DNA of 64,000 nt from Bacillus sp. JCM 19034 (GTDB lineage: Bacteria; Bacillota; Bacilli; Bacillales; Bacillaceae_D). The stretch is taken from NCBI RefSeq assembly GCF_001310635.1, contig NZ_BAXR01000002.1, forward strand, positions 124,001-188,000, read 5' to 3'. A program made the translations under genes and the position numbers. This document shows, piece after piece, positions 28,250 to 40,629 of the stretch (positions within the stretch are counted from its first letter, which is position 1; each line of letters begins with the position of its first letter). A model generated the notes under the pieces. The model did not search any database. It was given only the letters and a program-made list of their open reading frames with translations, and was not told the origin of the DNA.

Positions 28250-29387
28250 TTATTCTTTTGACCAACGATCAATTAAAACATTGATTGCTCCATCACCAGT
28301 TACATTTGTAGCCGTACCAAAGCTATCTTGTGCCATGTATAGGGCGATCATTAGACCAATTGCCGCTTCATGAAACCCTAGGACGGAAGTTAATACACCT
28401 AGTGCAGCCATAATTGCACCACCGGGTACTCCTGGGGCTGCAACCATGATAATACCAAGCATGAAAATAACATATACCATTTCTAAGAAAGTAGGCTGAG
28501 TAAGCTCTGGCTCATCGCCATAACGGCAACTGCACACATAATAATGGTAATGACACTACCTGATAGGTGGATTGATGCACAGAGAGGAACACCGAAATTC
28601 GCTACACTTTCCTTTACTTTGTTTTGCTTAACTGATTTTAATGTAACAGGAATGGTAGCTGCACTACTCATGGTTCCGATTGCTGTAAAATATGCGGGTA
28701 GCATATTTTTATTAAGGCAAAAGGATTCTGTTTTGTGGCAATTCCCGCTATCGTATATTGAATGATCAACCAAACCCAATGTATGACAATCGCTAAAAGA
28801 AGGACAATCCCAAATACTTTTAATGTTTCAAAAACCGTTCCTTCCGAACCAAGTTCTGCGAACACACCAGCAATATAGAAAGGTAATAGTGGGATAATGA
28901 CTTTTGCTATCACAAGCTCGATGATGTTCTTCCCTTCATCAAAGATGTTTTTCAACCATTCCCCTTTAATCTTTGTAATCCCTATCCCAAAGACAAAAGC
29001 TGTTACTAGTGCAGTTACGACTCCCATAAGGGGAGCGATTTCCATTTCTAAATAAGGTTCTAAAGCACTGCCTTCATTAACGGCTTGATTTTCAGTTGAT
29101 AAAAACGGAATAACAGTCATTGCGACAAAAAAGGCTAGAAATCCAGCTAACAGTGTTGATATATAAGCTGTACCAACCGTTTTTCCAACTAATTTACCCG
29201 AGCCTTTTCCAAGACCAGCAACACCACTAGCAATGAAGAAGAGAATAATAAATGGAATGATGAAATTGATAAAACTACCAAAGATAGCTTTAATCGTAAT
29301 AAGGATCCGAATTAAGAACTCAGGACCGATTAGACCTATCGTAACCCCTAAAATAATACCTAGCAGTAATTTAAAGATAAGTTTCAT
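28250..29387 (-). CDS. Sodium:dicarboxylate/amino-acid symporter (DAACS family, two frameshifts)
   Basis: Start at ATG 29387 behind AGGAG (MKLIFKLLLGIILGV). The protein crosses three frames with changes at about 28735 and 28510; joined it gives about 380 residues. DAACS signatures: GTMSSAATIPVTLKSV (serine-rich hairpin), VAAPGVPGGAIMAALGVL, and MAQDSFGTATNVTGDGAI with the cation-binding N-x-x-x-D region. Imports glutamate, aspartate, C4-dicarboxylates or serine with sodium or protons; substrate not resolved. The glutamate dehydrogenase nearby makes glutamate a reasonable guess. Confidence 0.88.
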
Positions 29388-29616
29388 ATGATTAGCTCCT
29401 AACAAAAAAATGTTCATTTGAAAAAAACAAATGTATATTCTCATTCTACATAAATAAAAGTGATTCTCAATAGTTCTATGTATATTCGGAATTGTAAATA
29501 TATTTGGAAGATTGAAAGTATAAAGGTTTTACAGTTTGTCCATTTAAATATAATATCAAGTTAAAACTTGAAAGTTATGAAGAATATAGTAGGATTAATT
29601 TATAAAAGATGATGAG

Positions 29617-30407
29617 GTGTTGGTTGAATTGATTGAAAAACTGATGAAGTATCCGCCGTGTTGTCATATATTCATGAACACCTCTATGAACCATTAACTC
29701 TAGCACAATTAGCTGGTCACATATCATATAGCCGTTACCATTTCGCCCGATTGTTTAAAAAAGCGACTGGCTTGTCACCGCTTTATTACGTTTCCTCACT
29801 TAGACTTCAAAAAGCGAAGGACTTACTTTTACATACAAATCTAAGTGTTCGTGATATTGGTATGGAGATTGGTCAACAAAGCCTAGGCACTTTTACAACT
29901 CGTTTTACAGAAAAAGTCGGACTAACCCCCGTACAATTTCGCCATTCATGCGAGAAAGTAAGTGAACAAATGGAATTATTGCAACAACTTAATGTTTGGA
30001 GAGATGAGAGCTCTTTTTCTAATCCTTATTTAAAGGTAGAAGGAATGATTGATTCAAGTGAGCAGTTTGAAGGATTTGTATTAGTTGGGTTGTTCGCAAA
30101 GCCGATTCCAGAAGGGCTTCCGTTGTATGGGACGTTACTTTCTAATGTAGGTACATTTTCTTTTATCGATGTTAAGCCCGGAATCTACTATTTAATGGCT
30201 ACTTCTATCCAGTGGGGGATGGCAGCAGCAGATATTTTACTTCCTCATACAACATTACGGGCAAAAGATAATCAGCCGATTGTTATTACTGGTGAACGAC
30301 ATGTTCATTATAAAAGGCTTACGCTCCGTCCTCCTAAATTGGAGGACCCACCAATACTGATTTCTTTACCTGTTTTAATGAATCGGTTTCTACAACGAGA
30401 AATTTAA
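29617..30407 (+). CDS. AraC-family transcriptional regulator (frameshifted near the start)
   Basis: Starts GTG 29617 (or TTG 29620) after GATGAG. The first 8 codons connect to the main frame at about 29640 by adding one base (E-K, then D-E-V-S-A-V-L-S-Y-I-H-E). Two helix-turn-helices occupy residues about 15-110: EPLTLAQLAGHISYSRYHFA and LSVRDIGMEIGQQSLGTFTT, with FKKATGLSPLYYV and TEKVGLTPVQFR. The C-terminal 140 residues are an uncharacterised effector domain (GFVLVGLFAKPIPEGLPLYG). Divergent from the symporter gene, which it may control. Confidence 0.87.
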
Positions 30408-30580
30408 TAGAAAGCTTTTGTACACAGTATTACCAGCTTCTTGAAGGCACTTTTGAGATTGGGGTTAGATCACTCAATTACTAGTAATTATAACTATAGT
30501 CAGTAATTTAACCGTTTATTTATTTAAAGCTTATCTACGTTAAGGCCAGTATCACCAACAGCAAATATTTGAAATAACGT

Positions 30581-30618
30581 AAAAATGCCTTTGAGAATCA
30601 ATTTCTCAAAGGCGTTTT
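30581..30618 (-). terminator. Terminator of the glutamate dehydrogenase gene
   Basis: Stem GCCTTTGAGAA / TTCTCAAAGGC with a short loop. On the minus strand it is followed by TTTTT. It lies about 75 bases beyond the gdhA stop. Confidence 0.88.
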
Positions 30619-30692
30619 GTCTACGGTCTAAAGTCAATAATAAGGCTTTAGTATCTTTAATTATATAGGAAGTTAGATGACTCCTTGAGCGA

Positions 30693-32066
<1,374 letters not shown>

Positions 32067-32272
32067 TTAATAAAATTGCTTATAAAGTTAACATTTCTGA
32101 TAGTGTGTATTTTATTATTACGAAAGGGGGGCGAACAATACAAAAAATAGATGATTCTAATGCTGAAATGATATAAAATACAAAAAGGAGATAATAATAA
32201 TCTCAAAGTGATATGAAATGGTAATGAAAGGGGATTGTTAGAGCGGATCAAAAAAGTGGACTGATTGTAACT

Positions 32273-32305
32273 TAGATGGGGTGTTCTACTAGAAAACCCC
32301 ATCTA
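32273..32305. terminator. Hairpin after the 52-residue ORF
   Basis: TAGATGGGGT pairs with ACCCCATCTA across a 13-base loop, just beyond the stop of the small minus-strand gene. No clear T-run, so a weak terminator or mRNA end. Confidence 0.5.
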
Positions 32306-32317
32306 TATGAGTCGTTC

Positions 32318-32476
32318 TTAATGGTTTCCTCCATAAATGATTTTGTAACGAGAGCTATATTTTTTATTAACTTCTTCTATTTTTTGTTGTAGCTTTTCTT
32401 CTAATAGAACAGGTTTTACATATTCCTCATGGATAATTTCCTTTTGCCAGTTGTTCCATTCTTTATTAGACATCAT
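32318..32476 (-). CDS. Small hypothetical protein, 52 residues
   Basis: Minus strand from ATG 32476 (a second ATG follows) with AAAGGATG upstream. The sequence MMSNKEWNNWQKEIIHEEYV begins a highly charged, helix-forming chain ending KIIYGGNH. Codon pattern, ribosome site and the following hairpin support a real gene. It lies upstream of gdhA on the same strand but about 270 bases away. No family recognised. Confidence 0.6.
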   Translation of the reverse strand: MMSNKEWNNWQKEIIHEEYVKPVLLEEKLQQKIEEVNKKYSSRYKIIYGGNH

Positions 32477-32766
32477 TAATCATCCTTTCATGAAGTTCTT
32501 TAGAATAAGTTATATTATTGAATTAATAGTTGATTTTAACAGTATAGAGTGTCATGATAGAGTAGAAAAAATGTGAATACTCAGTATATTAGCAATATTA
32601 TGAAGTATTTATGTTTACTATATTGCTTTCTTTTATTGTTTGGATAAAAAACTGTATTTCAAAAATGATATTGTTGTTATGAACTATTCTATAACTGAGT
32701 AAACAATCTGATCAATATAAATAAAAGATAAGATTAATGCTTTTATGAGATGAAAGAGGGGTATAG

Positions 32767-33663
32767 ATGGAATTAAGACAACTGAAATATTTCATGGAAG
32801 TAGCAAAAAGAGAACATATGACGGAAGCTGCGGAAGCGTTACATGTTGCTCAATCTGCAGTAAGTAGGCAAATTGGTAATTTAGAGGACGAGTTAGGGGT
32901 AGACCTATTTATTCGTCAAGGTAGAAGGGTGAAGCTAACCCCGCTTGGCCGAATCTTTCTTGAAAGAACGACAGAGGCCATTAAATTAATTGAAAGTGCA
33001 ACAAGGGAAGTAGAGGAGCATTTAGAGCCTGAGAAAGGAACAGTTCGAATAACGTTCCCGATTAGTATGGCTGCTTATACGTTACCAACTGCGATTTCAA
33101 GGTTTCGCGAAAAATATCCGCTAGCGAAATTTCAATTAAAACAAGGAATTTATTACGATTTAATTGAAGATGTTATCAATGGCGAATATAACATGGCTTT
33201 ATTAGCTCCTGTACCAGAGGATGAAAGGGTAAATGGCTATACGTTATTTAGTGAAGAGGTTGTTGCGATCGTACCAAACAACAATCCTTTGTCAAATAAT
33301 AAAGTGTTAACATTAAAGCAATTAGAGCACGAGCAAATCGTTGTTTTACCAGAGGGCATGTATTTTCGCGAACTAGTTATTAAAGCATGTATTGACCAAG
33401 GCTTCTATCCAAAAATTTCGTTTGAAGGGGATGATGTTGATGCATTAAAAGGACTCGCGTCTGCAGGTTTAGGCATAACACTTCTACCAGAAGTAACGGT
33501 AGTTGATAACATTCCTCACAATACAACGAAGGTTAGAATTAGAAATCCGAAGCTCGTTAGAACCGTGGGAATCATTACTCCTAAAGAGAGACAACTTCTT
33601 CCGACTGAACGTTTATTTTTTGAATTTCTGAAAGAATTTTTTGAAAATAAAGTAAACTTATAA
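32767..33663 (+). CDS. LysR-family transcriptional regulator (GltC-like)
   Basis: Intact, 298 residues, ATG with GAGGGG upstream. N-terminal winged helix: MELRQLKYFMEVAKREHMTE, then AAEALHVAQSAVSRQIGNLE. The effector-binding domain spans about 90-290 (GTVRITFPISMAAYTLPTAI, then GLASAGLGITLLPEVTV). It resembles GltC, which controls glutamate synthesis in B. subtilis. Its position between gdhA and the O-acetylhomoserine sulfhydrylase gene allows control of either (inference). Confidence 0.9.
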   Translation: MELRQLKYFMEVAKREHMTEAAEALHVAQSAVSRQIGNLEDELGVDLFIRQGRRVKLTPLGRIFLERTTEAIKLIESATREVEEHLEPEKGTVRITFPISMAAYTLPTAISRFREKYPLAKFQLKQGIYYDLIEDVINGEYNMALLAPVPEDERVNGYTLFSEEVVAIVPNNNPLSNNKVLTLKQLEHEQIVVLPEGMYFRELVIKACIDQGFYPKISFEGDDVDALKGLASAGLGITLLPEVTVVDNIPHNTTKVRIRNPKLVRTVGIITPKERQLLPTERLFFEFLKEFFENKVNL

Positions 33664-33710
33664 AACGTTTAATGGTAAAATACTAATATAATTTATTTAT
33701 AAGGGGTTGA

Positions 33711-35003
<1,293 letters not shown>

Positions 35004-35017
35004 TTGCACTAGTTTAT

Positions 35018-35051
35018 AAGCACAGGAGGCGAAAGCTTCTTGTGCTTTTTT
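35018..35051 (+). terminator. Rho-independent terminator after metY
   Basis: AAGCACAGGAGGC and GCTTCTTGTGCTT pair (G-U allowed) around a GAAA loop, then a run of six T (35046-35051). Confidence 0.92.
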
Positions 35052-35130
35052 GTAATTTCATTATCCAGAAAATACGTATAAGCATAAAAATGCAAAGAGC
35101 GTTATGATTGATCACAAAGGAGGAGTCGCT

Positions 35131-36012
35131 TTGAGTGTATTTGCAGGTTATCGAATTACTAGTCAATTCGGTTGGAGAACACATCCAATTCGAGGCGGTC
35201 GACAATGGCATACAGGTATTGATTTAGTAAAAGCACACCAAGCCCCAATAGAAGCCTTTACGGAAGGGGAAGTTTTGTTTGCTGGGATGGGGCAAAGAGG
35301 GTCTGGTTTTGGTGGTTATGGAAACGTCGTATTTATTAGAGATAAAAATAACCGAGGACAAGTATATGCTCATTTAGATAGCATTGCAGTGAAAGTCGGT
35401 CAGCAAGTAAGGAGAGGACAAGTAATTGGTCGTCAAGGTGCTACTGGAGAAGTGACCACTTCCCATCTTCACTATGAAGTAAGAAAAAAAGCTGAGTCAT
35501 CAACGCCCTATGGCTGGCGAGCAGATCGTGTAAATAACTGCTTAGATCCAACAGAGTATTTACAACGTTTTTATAATACGACACAAAATATAGACCGATT
35601 ATTAACTCCTAATCGTTTGAATACAGGTCCTGCTGTTCGTAAAATTCAAAATCAATTGTTAGCTGTAGGTGAGTCATTACCGCGTTATGGTGCCGATGGG
35701 ACATTTGGACCAGAAACAGAACGAGCCGTGAGATCTTTTCAATCGAGGAGAAATATTACAGTTGATGGAATTGTTGGCCAGGAAACGAGAGCTGAATTAG
35801 CAAGGATATTGCCAATATATAGAAGATTGATATTATTAAAGAGACCATATATGAGTGGCCAAGATGTTCGTGCTGTTCAACGTGTCGTTGGAGTAGCAGA
35901 TGATTCTATTTATGGTCATCTCACTGCAAATGCCGTTCGTCGCTATCAGCAGAGCTACCAGTTAGCAGTCGATGGAATAGTTGGTCCAAGAACTTGGGGG
36001 CATATGTTTTAA
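35131..36012 (+). CDS. M23-family peptidase with two peptidoglycan-binding domains
   Basis: TTG 35131 is preferred because AAAGGAGG ends 7 bases before it; the in-frame ATG at 35104 has no ribosome site. Residues about 5-140 are an M23 (LytM-type) endopeptidase: WHTGIDL carries H-x-x-x-D of the zinc site and TSHLHYEV the H-x-H. Two PG_binding_1 domains follow (ADGTFGPETERAVRSFQ, about 200-220; YGHLTANAVRRYQQ, about 265-280, each ending V-D-G-I-V-G). Cuts peptide cross-links of the wall. No signal peptide is visible, which is odd for a wall enzyme and recalls endolysins or enzymes released by holin or lysis. Confidence 0.9.
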   Translation: MSVFAGYRITSQFGWRTHPIRGGRQWHTGIDLVKAHQAPIEAFTEGEVLFAGMGQRGSGFGGYGNVVFIRDKNNRGQVYAHLDSIAVKVGQQVRRGQVIGRQGATGEVTTSHLHYEVRKKAESSTPYGWRADRVNNCLDPTEYLQRFYNTTQNIDRLLTPNRLNTGPAVRKIQNQLLAVGESLPRYGADGTFGPETERAVRSFQSRRNITVDGIVGQETRAELARILPIYRRLILLKRPYMSGQDVRAVQRVVGVADDSIYGHLTANAVRRYQQSYQLAVDGIVGPRTWGHMF

Positions 36013-36019
36013 TTAAAAA

Positions 36020-36056
36020 TCCCGATTTCCTTTTCATGGGAATCGGGAATGTTTTG
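36020..36056 (+). terminator. Terminator after the M23 peptidase gene
   Basis: TCCCGATTTCC pairs with GGGAATCGGGA, followed by a short T-rich stretch. Confidence 0.85.
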
Positions 36057-36233
36057 TTATTAATCCCAGACTAGAATTTAAATGTTCAGAATAGTATTAA
36101 TATGATAACTTTTGATAAAGTTACAATGCTGCGGAATAAGAGAAACATATATAGTATACTAGGTAATATGAATAGTATATTTTAAAGGAAGAGGTATTTA
36201 ACTACAGATTTAGAATGAATATATCAAAATATT

Positions 36234-36250
36234 TGTAAACGCTTTATAAT
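36234..36250 (+). promoter_or_regulatory. Near-cre site overlapping a -10 element before GH42
   Basis: TGTAAACGCTTTAT (36234-36247) fits the first twelve cre positions but not the last two (AT for CA). It overlaps TATAAT at 36245-36250. No good -35 is visible 17 bases upstream. If real, CcpA would block this promoter when glucose is present. The rest of 36057-36316 holds nothing else clear. Confidence 0.4.
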
Positions 36251-36316
36251 GGGGAGCAGTTTGTAATTTCGAGTGTCCTCAGAAAATAATAAAGTAAATT
36301 GAGAAAGGTGATGAAA

Positions 36317-38392
36317 ATGAGCAAACGCTTTAAAGCAATTAATGAAAAGGTAAAAGGCATGCTACATGGAGCAGATTATAACCCGGAGCAATGGCTGAAA
36401 TATCCAGAGGTATTTAAAGAGGATATTCGTTTAATGAAAAAAGCTAAATGTAATGTGATGTCTGTAGGAATCTTTTCTTGGGCTATGCTTGAGCCTGAGG
36501 AAGGGGTATTTCATTTTGAATGGTTAGACCATGTGTTAGATACGTTTGCTGAAAATGGTATTTTCGCCTTTTTGGCAACGCCGAGTGGTGCACGACCTGC
36601 ATGGATGTCAGAGGCCTATCCTGAGGTGCTGCGAGTTGGTTCAAATCGTGTTCGTAATCTTCATGGGCGGAGGCACAATCATTGCTTTACGTCACCAGTA
36701 TATCGTGAGAAAGTTACAATTATGAATACGTTGCTTGCTGAACGTTATGCCCACCATCCAGCTGTTATCGGTTGGCATATTTCAAATGAATATGGTGGAG
36801 AGTGTCATTGTGATTATTGTCAAAATGCTTTTCGGAATTGGCTAAAAAATAAGTATGGCACCTTAGACAACTTAAATGATGCTTGGTGGACAACTTTTTG
36901 GAGTCATACGTATTCTAGCTGGAGTCAAGTGGAGTCGCCTGCTCCGCACGGTGAAAAGATGGTTCACGGGCAAAATCTTGATTGGAAACGATTTGTTAGT
37001 GATCAAACAATTAATTTTTATGAACATGAATTAGAACCATTAAAGAAAGTTCGTCCTGAGTTACCAGCAACAACGAACTTTATGGATACGTTTGAAGGGT
37101 TAATATATTCTGATTTTGCTAAAGTTGTTGATTTTGTTTCTTGGGATTCATACCCAACATGGCATGCCAGTGATGATGAGACGGACATCGCTGCTTGGAC
37201 GGCAATGAATCACGATATGTTTCGGTCTTTAAAAGGTGGCCAGCCTTTTTATCTTATGGAAAGCACGCCTAGCTTAACGAATTGGCAGCCAGTTAGTAAG
37301 TTAAAACGACCTGGAATGCATCTTCTTTCCTCATTACAAGCGGTAGCACATGGTTCAGAATCTGTGCAATATTTCCAATGGCGGAAAAGTCGTGGTTCAA
37401 GTGAGAAGTTTCATGGAGCAGTCGTTGACCACGTGGGCCATGAGAATACACGTGTCTTTAAAGAGGTTTCGGATGTTGGAGAAGCATTAGAAAATCTACA
37501 AGAGGTAGCTGGAACAACGGTTGATGCAGAAGTGGCTATTATTTTTGATACAGAAAACCGTTGGGCACTGAAAGATGCACAAGGCCCTCGTAATAAAGGC
37601 ATTCATTACGAACAGACTATTTTAAAGCACTACAAAGCTTTTTGGGAGCAAGGGGTAGGAATTGATGTCATTGATATGACGGCTGATTTATCAAAATATA
37701 AAATCGTAGTTGCACCAATGCTGTATATGATAAAAGATGGAGTTGGTGAACGAATTGAACACTTTGTTAAAGAAGGTGGAATATTCGTGTCAACGTATTG
37801 GTCTGGAATCGTTAATGAGAATGATTTAACATTTTTAACTGGTTTTCCAGGACCACTTCGTCAAGTTCTAGGCATTTGGTCGGAAGAAATCGATGGTTTA
37901 CATGATGAACAAACTAACGGAGTTCGTTTTAAAGGTGGAAATAAACTTGGATTAGATGGGGAGTTTACGGCATATGAACTTTGCGATTTGATCCATTTAG
38001 AGGGAGCGGAATCGTTAGCATATTATACAGAAGATTTCTATCAACATCGTCCCGCAGTTACTGTGAATACATATGGAAAAGGAAAGGCATATTATATTGC
38101 ATCACGCAATAAAGAGCCTTTTAACAAAGAGTTTTTTAGTAAGCTTGTTGAACTAGCTGAAGTGCGAAAGGAAGCATCAACACAAGTACCTAAAGGTGTG
38201 TCGTTAAGTCGAAGAACGGATGGGGTACACGATTATCTATTTTTAATGAACTTTACAAATAAGGAGCAGCAGGTTGGCGTTCGTGATGGGCAATATGAAA
38301 ACCTCCTTACGAATGAGCATATTCATCTAAATATCGTAACAATAAAGCCTTATGATGTTTTAGTTTTAAAGTCTTCTAATATAATTGGCTAA
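36317..38392 (+). CDS. Beta-galactosidase, glycoside hydrolase family 42
   Basis: ATG 36317, eight bases after AGAAAGGTG; about 691 residues, intact. N-terminal TIM barrel: GADYNPEQW (about 20), acid/base glutamate in WHISNEYGGECHCDYC with the neighbouring cysteines that can bind zinc, nucleophile glutamate in FYLMESTPSLTNW (about 312). Middle alpha/beta trimerisation domain and a C-terminal beta domain complete the family layout. No signal peptide, so cytoplasmic. Cleaves beta-galactosides, some members alpha-L-arabinopyranosides; in this locus it may trim side groups of imported oligosaccharides. Own promoter and terminator. Confidence 0.93.
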   Translation: MSKRFKAINEKVKGMLHGADYNPEQWLKYPEVFKEDIRLMKKAKCNVMSVGIFSWAMLEPEEGVFHFEWLDHVLDTFAENGIFAFLATPSGARPAWMSEAYPEVLRVGSNRVRNLHGRRHNHCFTSPVYREKVTIMNTLLAERYAHHPAVIGWHISNEYGGECHCDYCQNAFRNWLKNKYGTLDNLNDAWWTTFWSHTYSSWSQVESPAPHGEKMVHGQNLDWKRFVSDQTINFYEHELEPLKKVRPELPATTNFMDTFEGLIYSDFAKVVDFVSWDSYPTWHASDDETDIAAWTAMNHDMFRSLKGGQPFYLMESTPSLTNWQPVSKLKRPGMHLLSSLQAVAHGSESVQYFQWRKSRGSSEKFHGAVVDHVGHENTRVFKEVSDVGEALENLQEVAGTTVDAEVAIIFDTENRWALKDAQGPRNKGIHYEQTILKHYKAFWEQGVGIDVIDMTADLSKYKIVVAPMLYMIKDGVGERIEHFVKEGGIFVSTYWSGIVNENDLTFLTGFPGPLRQVLGIWSEEIDGLHDEQTNGVRFKGGNKLGLDGEFTAYELCDLIHLEGAESLAYYTEDFYQHRPAVTVNTYGKGKAYYIASRNKEPFNKEFFSKLVELAEVRKEASTQVPKGVSLSRRTDGVHDYLFLMNFTNKEQQVGVRDGQYENLLTNEHIHLNIVTIKPYDVLVLKSSNIIG

Positions 38393-38398
38393 AGGGTA

Positions 38399-38444
38399 AG
38401 GGGTGTCAAATGGATCAATGGTCTAAATTTGGCACTCCCTTTTT
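38399..38444 (+). terminator. Terminator after the GH42 gene
   Basis: AGGGGTGTCAAAT pairs with ATTTGGCACTCCCT (one bulge), then TTTTT. Confidence 0.8.
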
Positions 38445-38898
38445 AATAAGGATTATTATTTTTCGAAAATCTTTCAACCTCTTTATCCCTTTTAAAGTAT
38501 GTTTGCTTTTTGACACTTACCTTAATTTTAAAAGCAATAAAGCCTGCACCCTATCCTTCAATGAAGACTTATAAACAGATAGATATTATTCACCCACCAT
38601 TTAGTAATATAATTTTACGTCTCCCTTATGCAAATTGTTTCTCCGTCCAGTCTAAGAATTGTTTATTCACTTATTTCATCGACTTTTGGAAAGTCACTTC
38701 TTTTGTTCATACCTTGACTTAAGGGTGCAATTATATATTACCTAAAAACAGTATACTGTTACTTAATAAGTCGGATCGTGTAAGTCGATTTAAAAACTTA
38801 TAATGAATTTTTAATCCATTTGCATCAAATCATGTAGTTATTACCCGAATAATGGTATTATAATAGTAATATTTTAATAGGTTAAGAGGGGTAGAGAA
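38445..38898. other. Intergenic, about 450 bases without a gene
   Basis: No supportable ORF: the longest open frame (38510-38722) has no ribosome site and low-complexity composition. A TATAAT at 38859-38864 just before the YuxH-like gene is a plausible -10 but lacks a good -35. Confidence 0.4.
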
Positions 38899-40136
38899 AT
38901 GGAAGTTTTTGTTGCACGCCAACCGATATTAACTAGGGATGAAGAAGTATTTGCATATGAACTTTTATATCGTAGCAATGATGAAAATAAGTTTAATAAC
39001 ATTGATGGAGATGTTGCAACAACAGATGTTTTGATTAATAGTTTTTTTACGATTGGCATTGATCAAATGTCCGAGGGTAAGCCTTGTTTCATTAACTTTA
39101 CTGAAAATCTCTTGAAAAAAGGAGTCGTAACATATTTTCCTCCTCATTTAATCGTTGTAGAAATATTGGAAACGGTCGAGTTGACAAGTGAAATTATTGA
39201 AATTTGTAAACAGTTAAAATACAAAGGATACAAAATTGCTTTAGATGACTTTGTTTATGAGCAGCTAGTGGAGGTCTCAGAAAGAATTTATCAGTTAGTT
39301 GATATTATTAAAGTTGATATAAGGCAAACAACTAGAGATAAGCGAAAAAAATGATTAACCATTTACGCCCCTATCAAATTGATTTTTTAGCTGAAAAGGT
39401 TGAAACACGAGAAGAATATACTCACTGCTTAGAAGATGGTTTCGTTTATTTCCAAGGTTACTTTTTTTATAAACCTGCTGTTATAAGCTCCAAAGATGTA
39501 AATACATTTTCAAGTATCTATGTAGAGATTATGCATGAACTTATTCAAAGCGATCCGAACATAGATCGGATATCTGAGATGATTGAAAGAGATGTGTCAC
39601 TATCATATAAATTAATAAAATTAATTAATTCCTCCACATTTCATTTGATTTCAACCGTTCATTCAATTAAGCATGCGATTATGCTGTTAGGATTAGATGA
39701 GATTAAAAAGTGGGTTTATTTATTAGCTTTTCAACAGAGTAATAGAAATCAAAAACAAGGAATTGATGAAGCAATAAAGCTTTGCCTCATTCGTGCAAAA
39801 ACTTGTGAATTAATAGGATCGTATTCCAATATGAAGAACGTTGCTTCTAGTTATTTTTTAGTTGGAATGTTTTCCTTAATGGATATGATCTTGATGAGAC
39901 CAATACAAGAAATTGTAGAAGATTTGCCATTAGAACGTAGCATAAAAGGGGCATTATTAGGTGAGGACAATATATATAAACCCGTTCTAGATGCTGCAAT
40001 AGCGTTAGAAAGGGCGGAATGGGAGAAAATTGATCATATATCTGAACGTCTATCAATATCACCTGCCACTTTATTCGATACATATACTCTTGCAATTAAA
40101 AATGTTCAAGAAATAATAGAGCAATTTTCCTTGTAA
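38899..40136 (+). CDS. EAL-HDOD signalling protein (YuxH-like, frameshifted)
   Basis: ATG with GAGGGG upstream. Residues about 1-200 are an EAL-type domain opening EVFVARQPILTRDEEVFAYE, in which the catalytic motifs are altered (EILETVEL in place of ExLxR; VDIIKVDI kept). Residues about 205-410 are an HDOD domain (IERDVSLSYKLIKLINSSTF, then IKHAIMLLGLDEIKKWVYLL). One A is missing in the run at about 39345, splitting the gene; restored length about 412 residues matches B. subtilis YuxH. Probably a degenerate c-di-GMP-related or protein-binding regulator rather than an active phosphodiesterase. Confidence 0.85.
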
Positions 40137-40196
40137 TCTCTCCTTTGCCTCCAATATAAAACTGATTAGATTGAGGGAGCATTGAGAAATTAACGG

Positions 40197-40204
40197 AAGC
40201 GCTT
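40197..40204. promoter_or_regulatory. Palindrome AAGCGCTT, cre-like core
   Basis: AACGGAAGCGCTTTAAT contains the perfect 8-bp palindrome AAGCGCTT typical of CcpA/LacI-family operators, but its flanks do not match the full cre consensus. It lies 430 bases before the LacI gene. Confidence 0.35.
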
Positions 40205-40274
40205 TAATGATGAAGTTACATCTATTTACTAGTCAATTTAGCCTAATTAATATAGCATCTGTTATGATAATTGA

Positions 40275-40287
40275 GTTAACGATTAAC
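40275..40287. promoter_or_regulatory. Candidate LacI-family operator, site 1
   Basis: GTTAACGATTAAC: arms GTTAA and TTAAC around CGA. It follows a possible -10 (TATGAT, 40263-40268). Closely related 13-mers lie downstream of the promoters at 41723 (site 2) and 47303 (site 3), all within the hemicellulose locus. Confidence 0.5.
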
Positions 40288-40310
40288 TAAAGCGTTTGGA
40301 GTTCTCTATC

Positions 40311-40469
40311 ATGAAGAAAATTCCGGTATCACGTTGCAGCAACTATGGCTGAGAAATGATTGACTATACATTTCTGATACAAGAAAACCCAATTCATGCA
40401 ATCGTAAATGCTAAGCTCCGTAAGAAGCTAGTGGATAAAAATTTAGGATTACTTAAAAATAGTAAGTAA
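40311..40469 (+). pseudogene. Small ORF with an in-frame TGA
   Basis: ATG 40311 lies 9 bases after GGAG. Codons 1-13 read M-K-K-I-P-V-S-R-C-S-N-Y-G, then TGA at 40350, after which the same frame continues 38 sense codons (MIDYTFLIQENPIHAIVNAK, then LRKKLVDKNLGLLKNSK) to TAA. The second half looks coding. Given the frequent base errors in this window, a wrong base or two nearby indels are the simplest explanation; a decayed gene is the alternative. No family recognised. Confidence 0.35.
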
Positions 40470-40629
40470 TTCAAGTAAAAAAAGTTGCATGATTATGCGT
40501 TGATTAGTATTCTAAGTATATAGAATGAAAATTGTTTTTTTATGGGTATCACAAAGGGTCAAGGAAGACTTTTTGCGGTACCTTCTTCTTTAAAACACTA
40601 GACAAATGAGTATAGGGGGTGCATTTGTT

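Noticed and set aside
38510-38722. 70-residue ORF after GH42
   Set aside because: Low-complexity translation without a ribosome site; the region is better described as intergenic.
40350-40352. Selenocysteine or TGA recoding at the in-frame TGA
   Set aside because: No SECIS-like hairpin was seen after the TGA, and base errors are frequent in this window.
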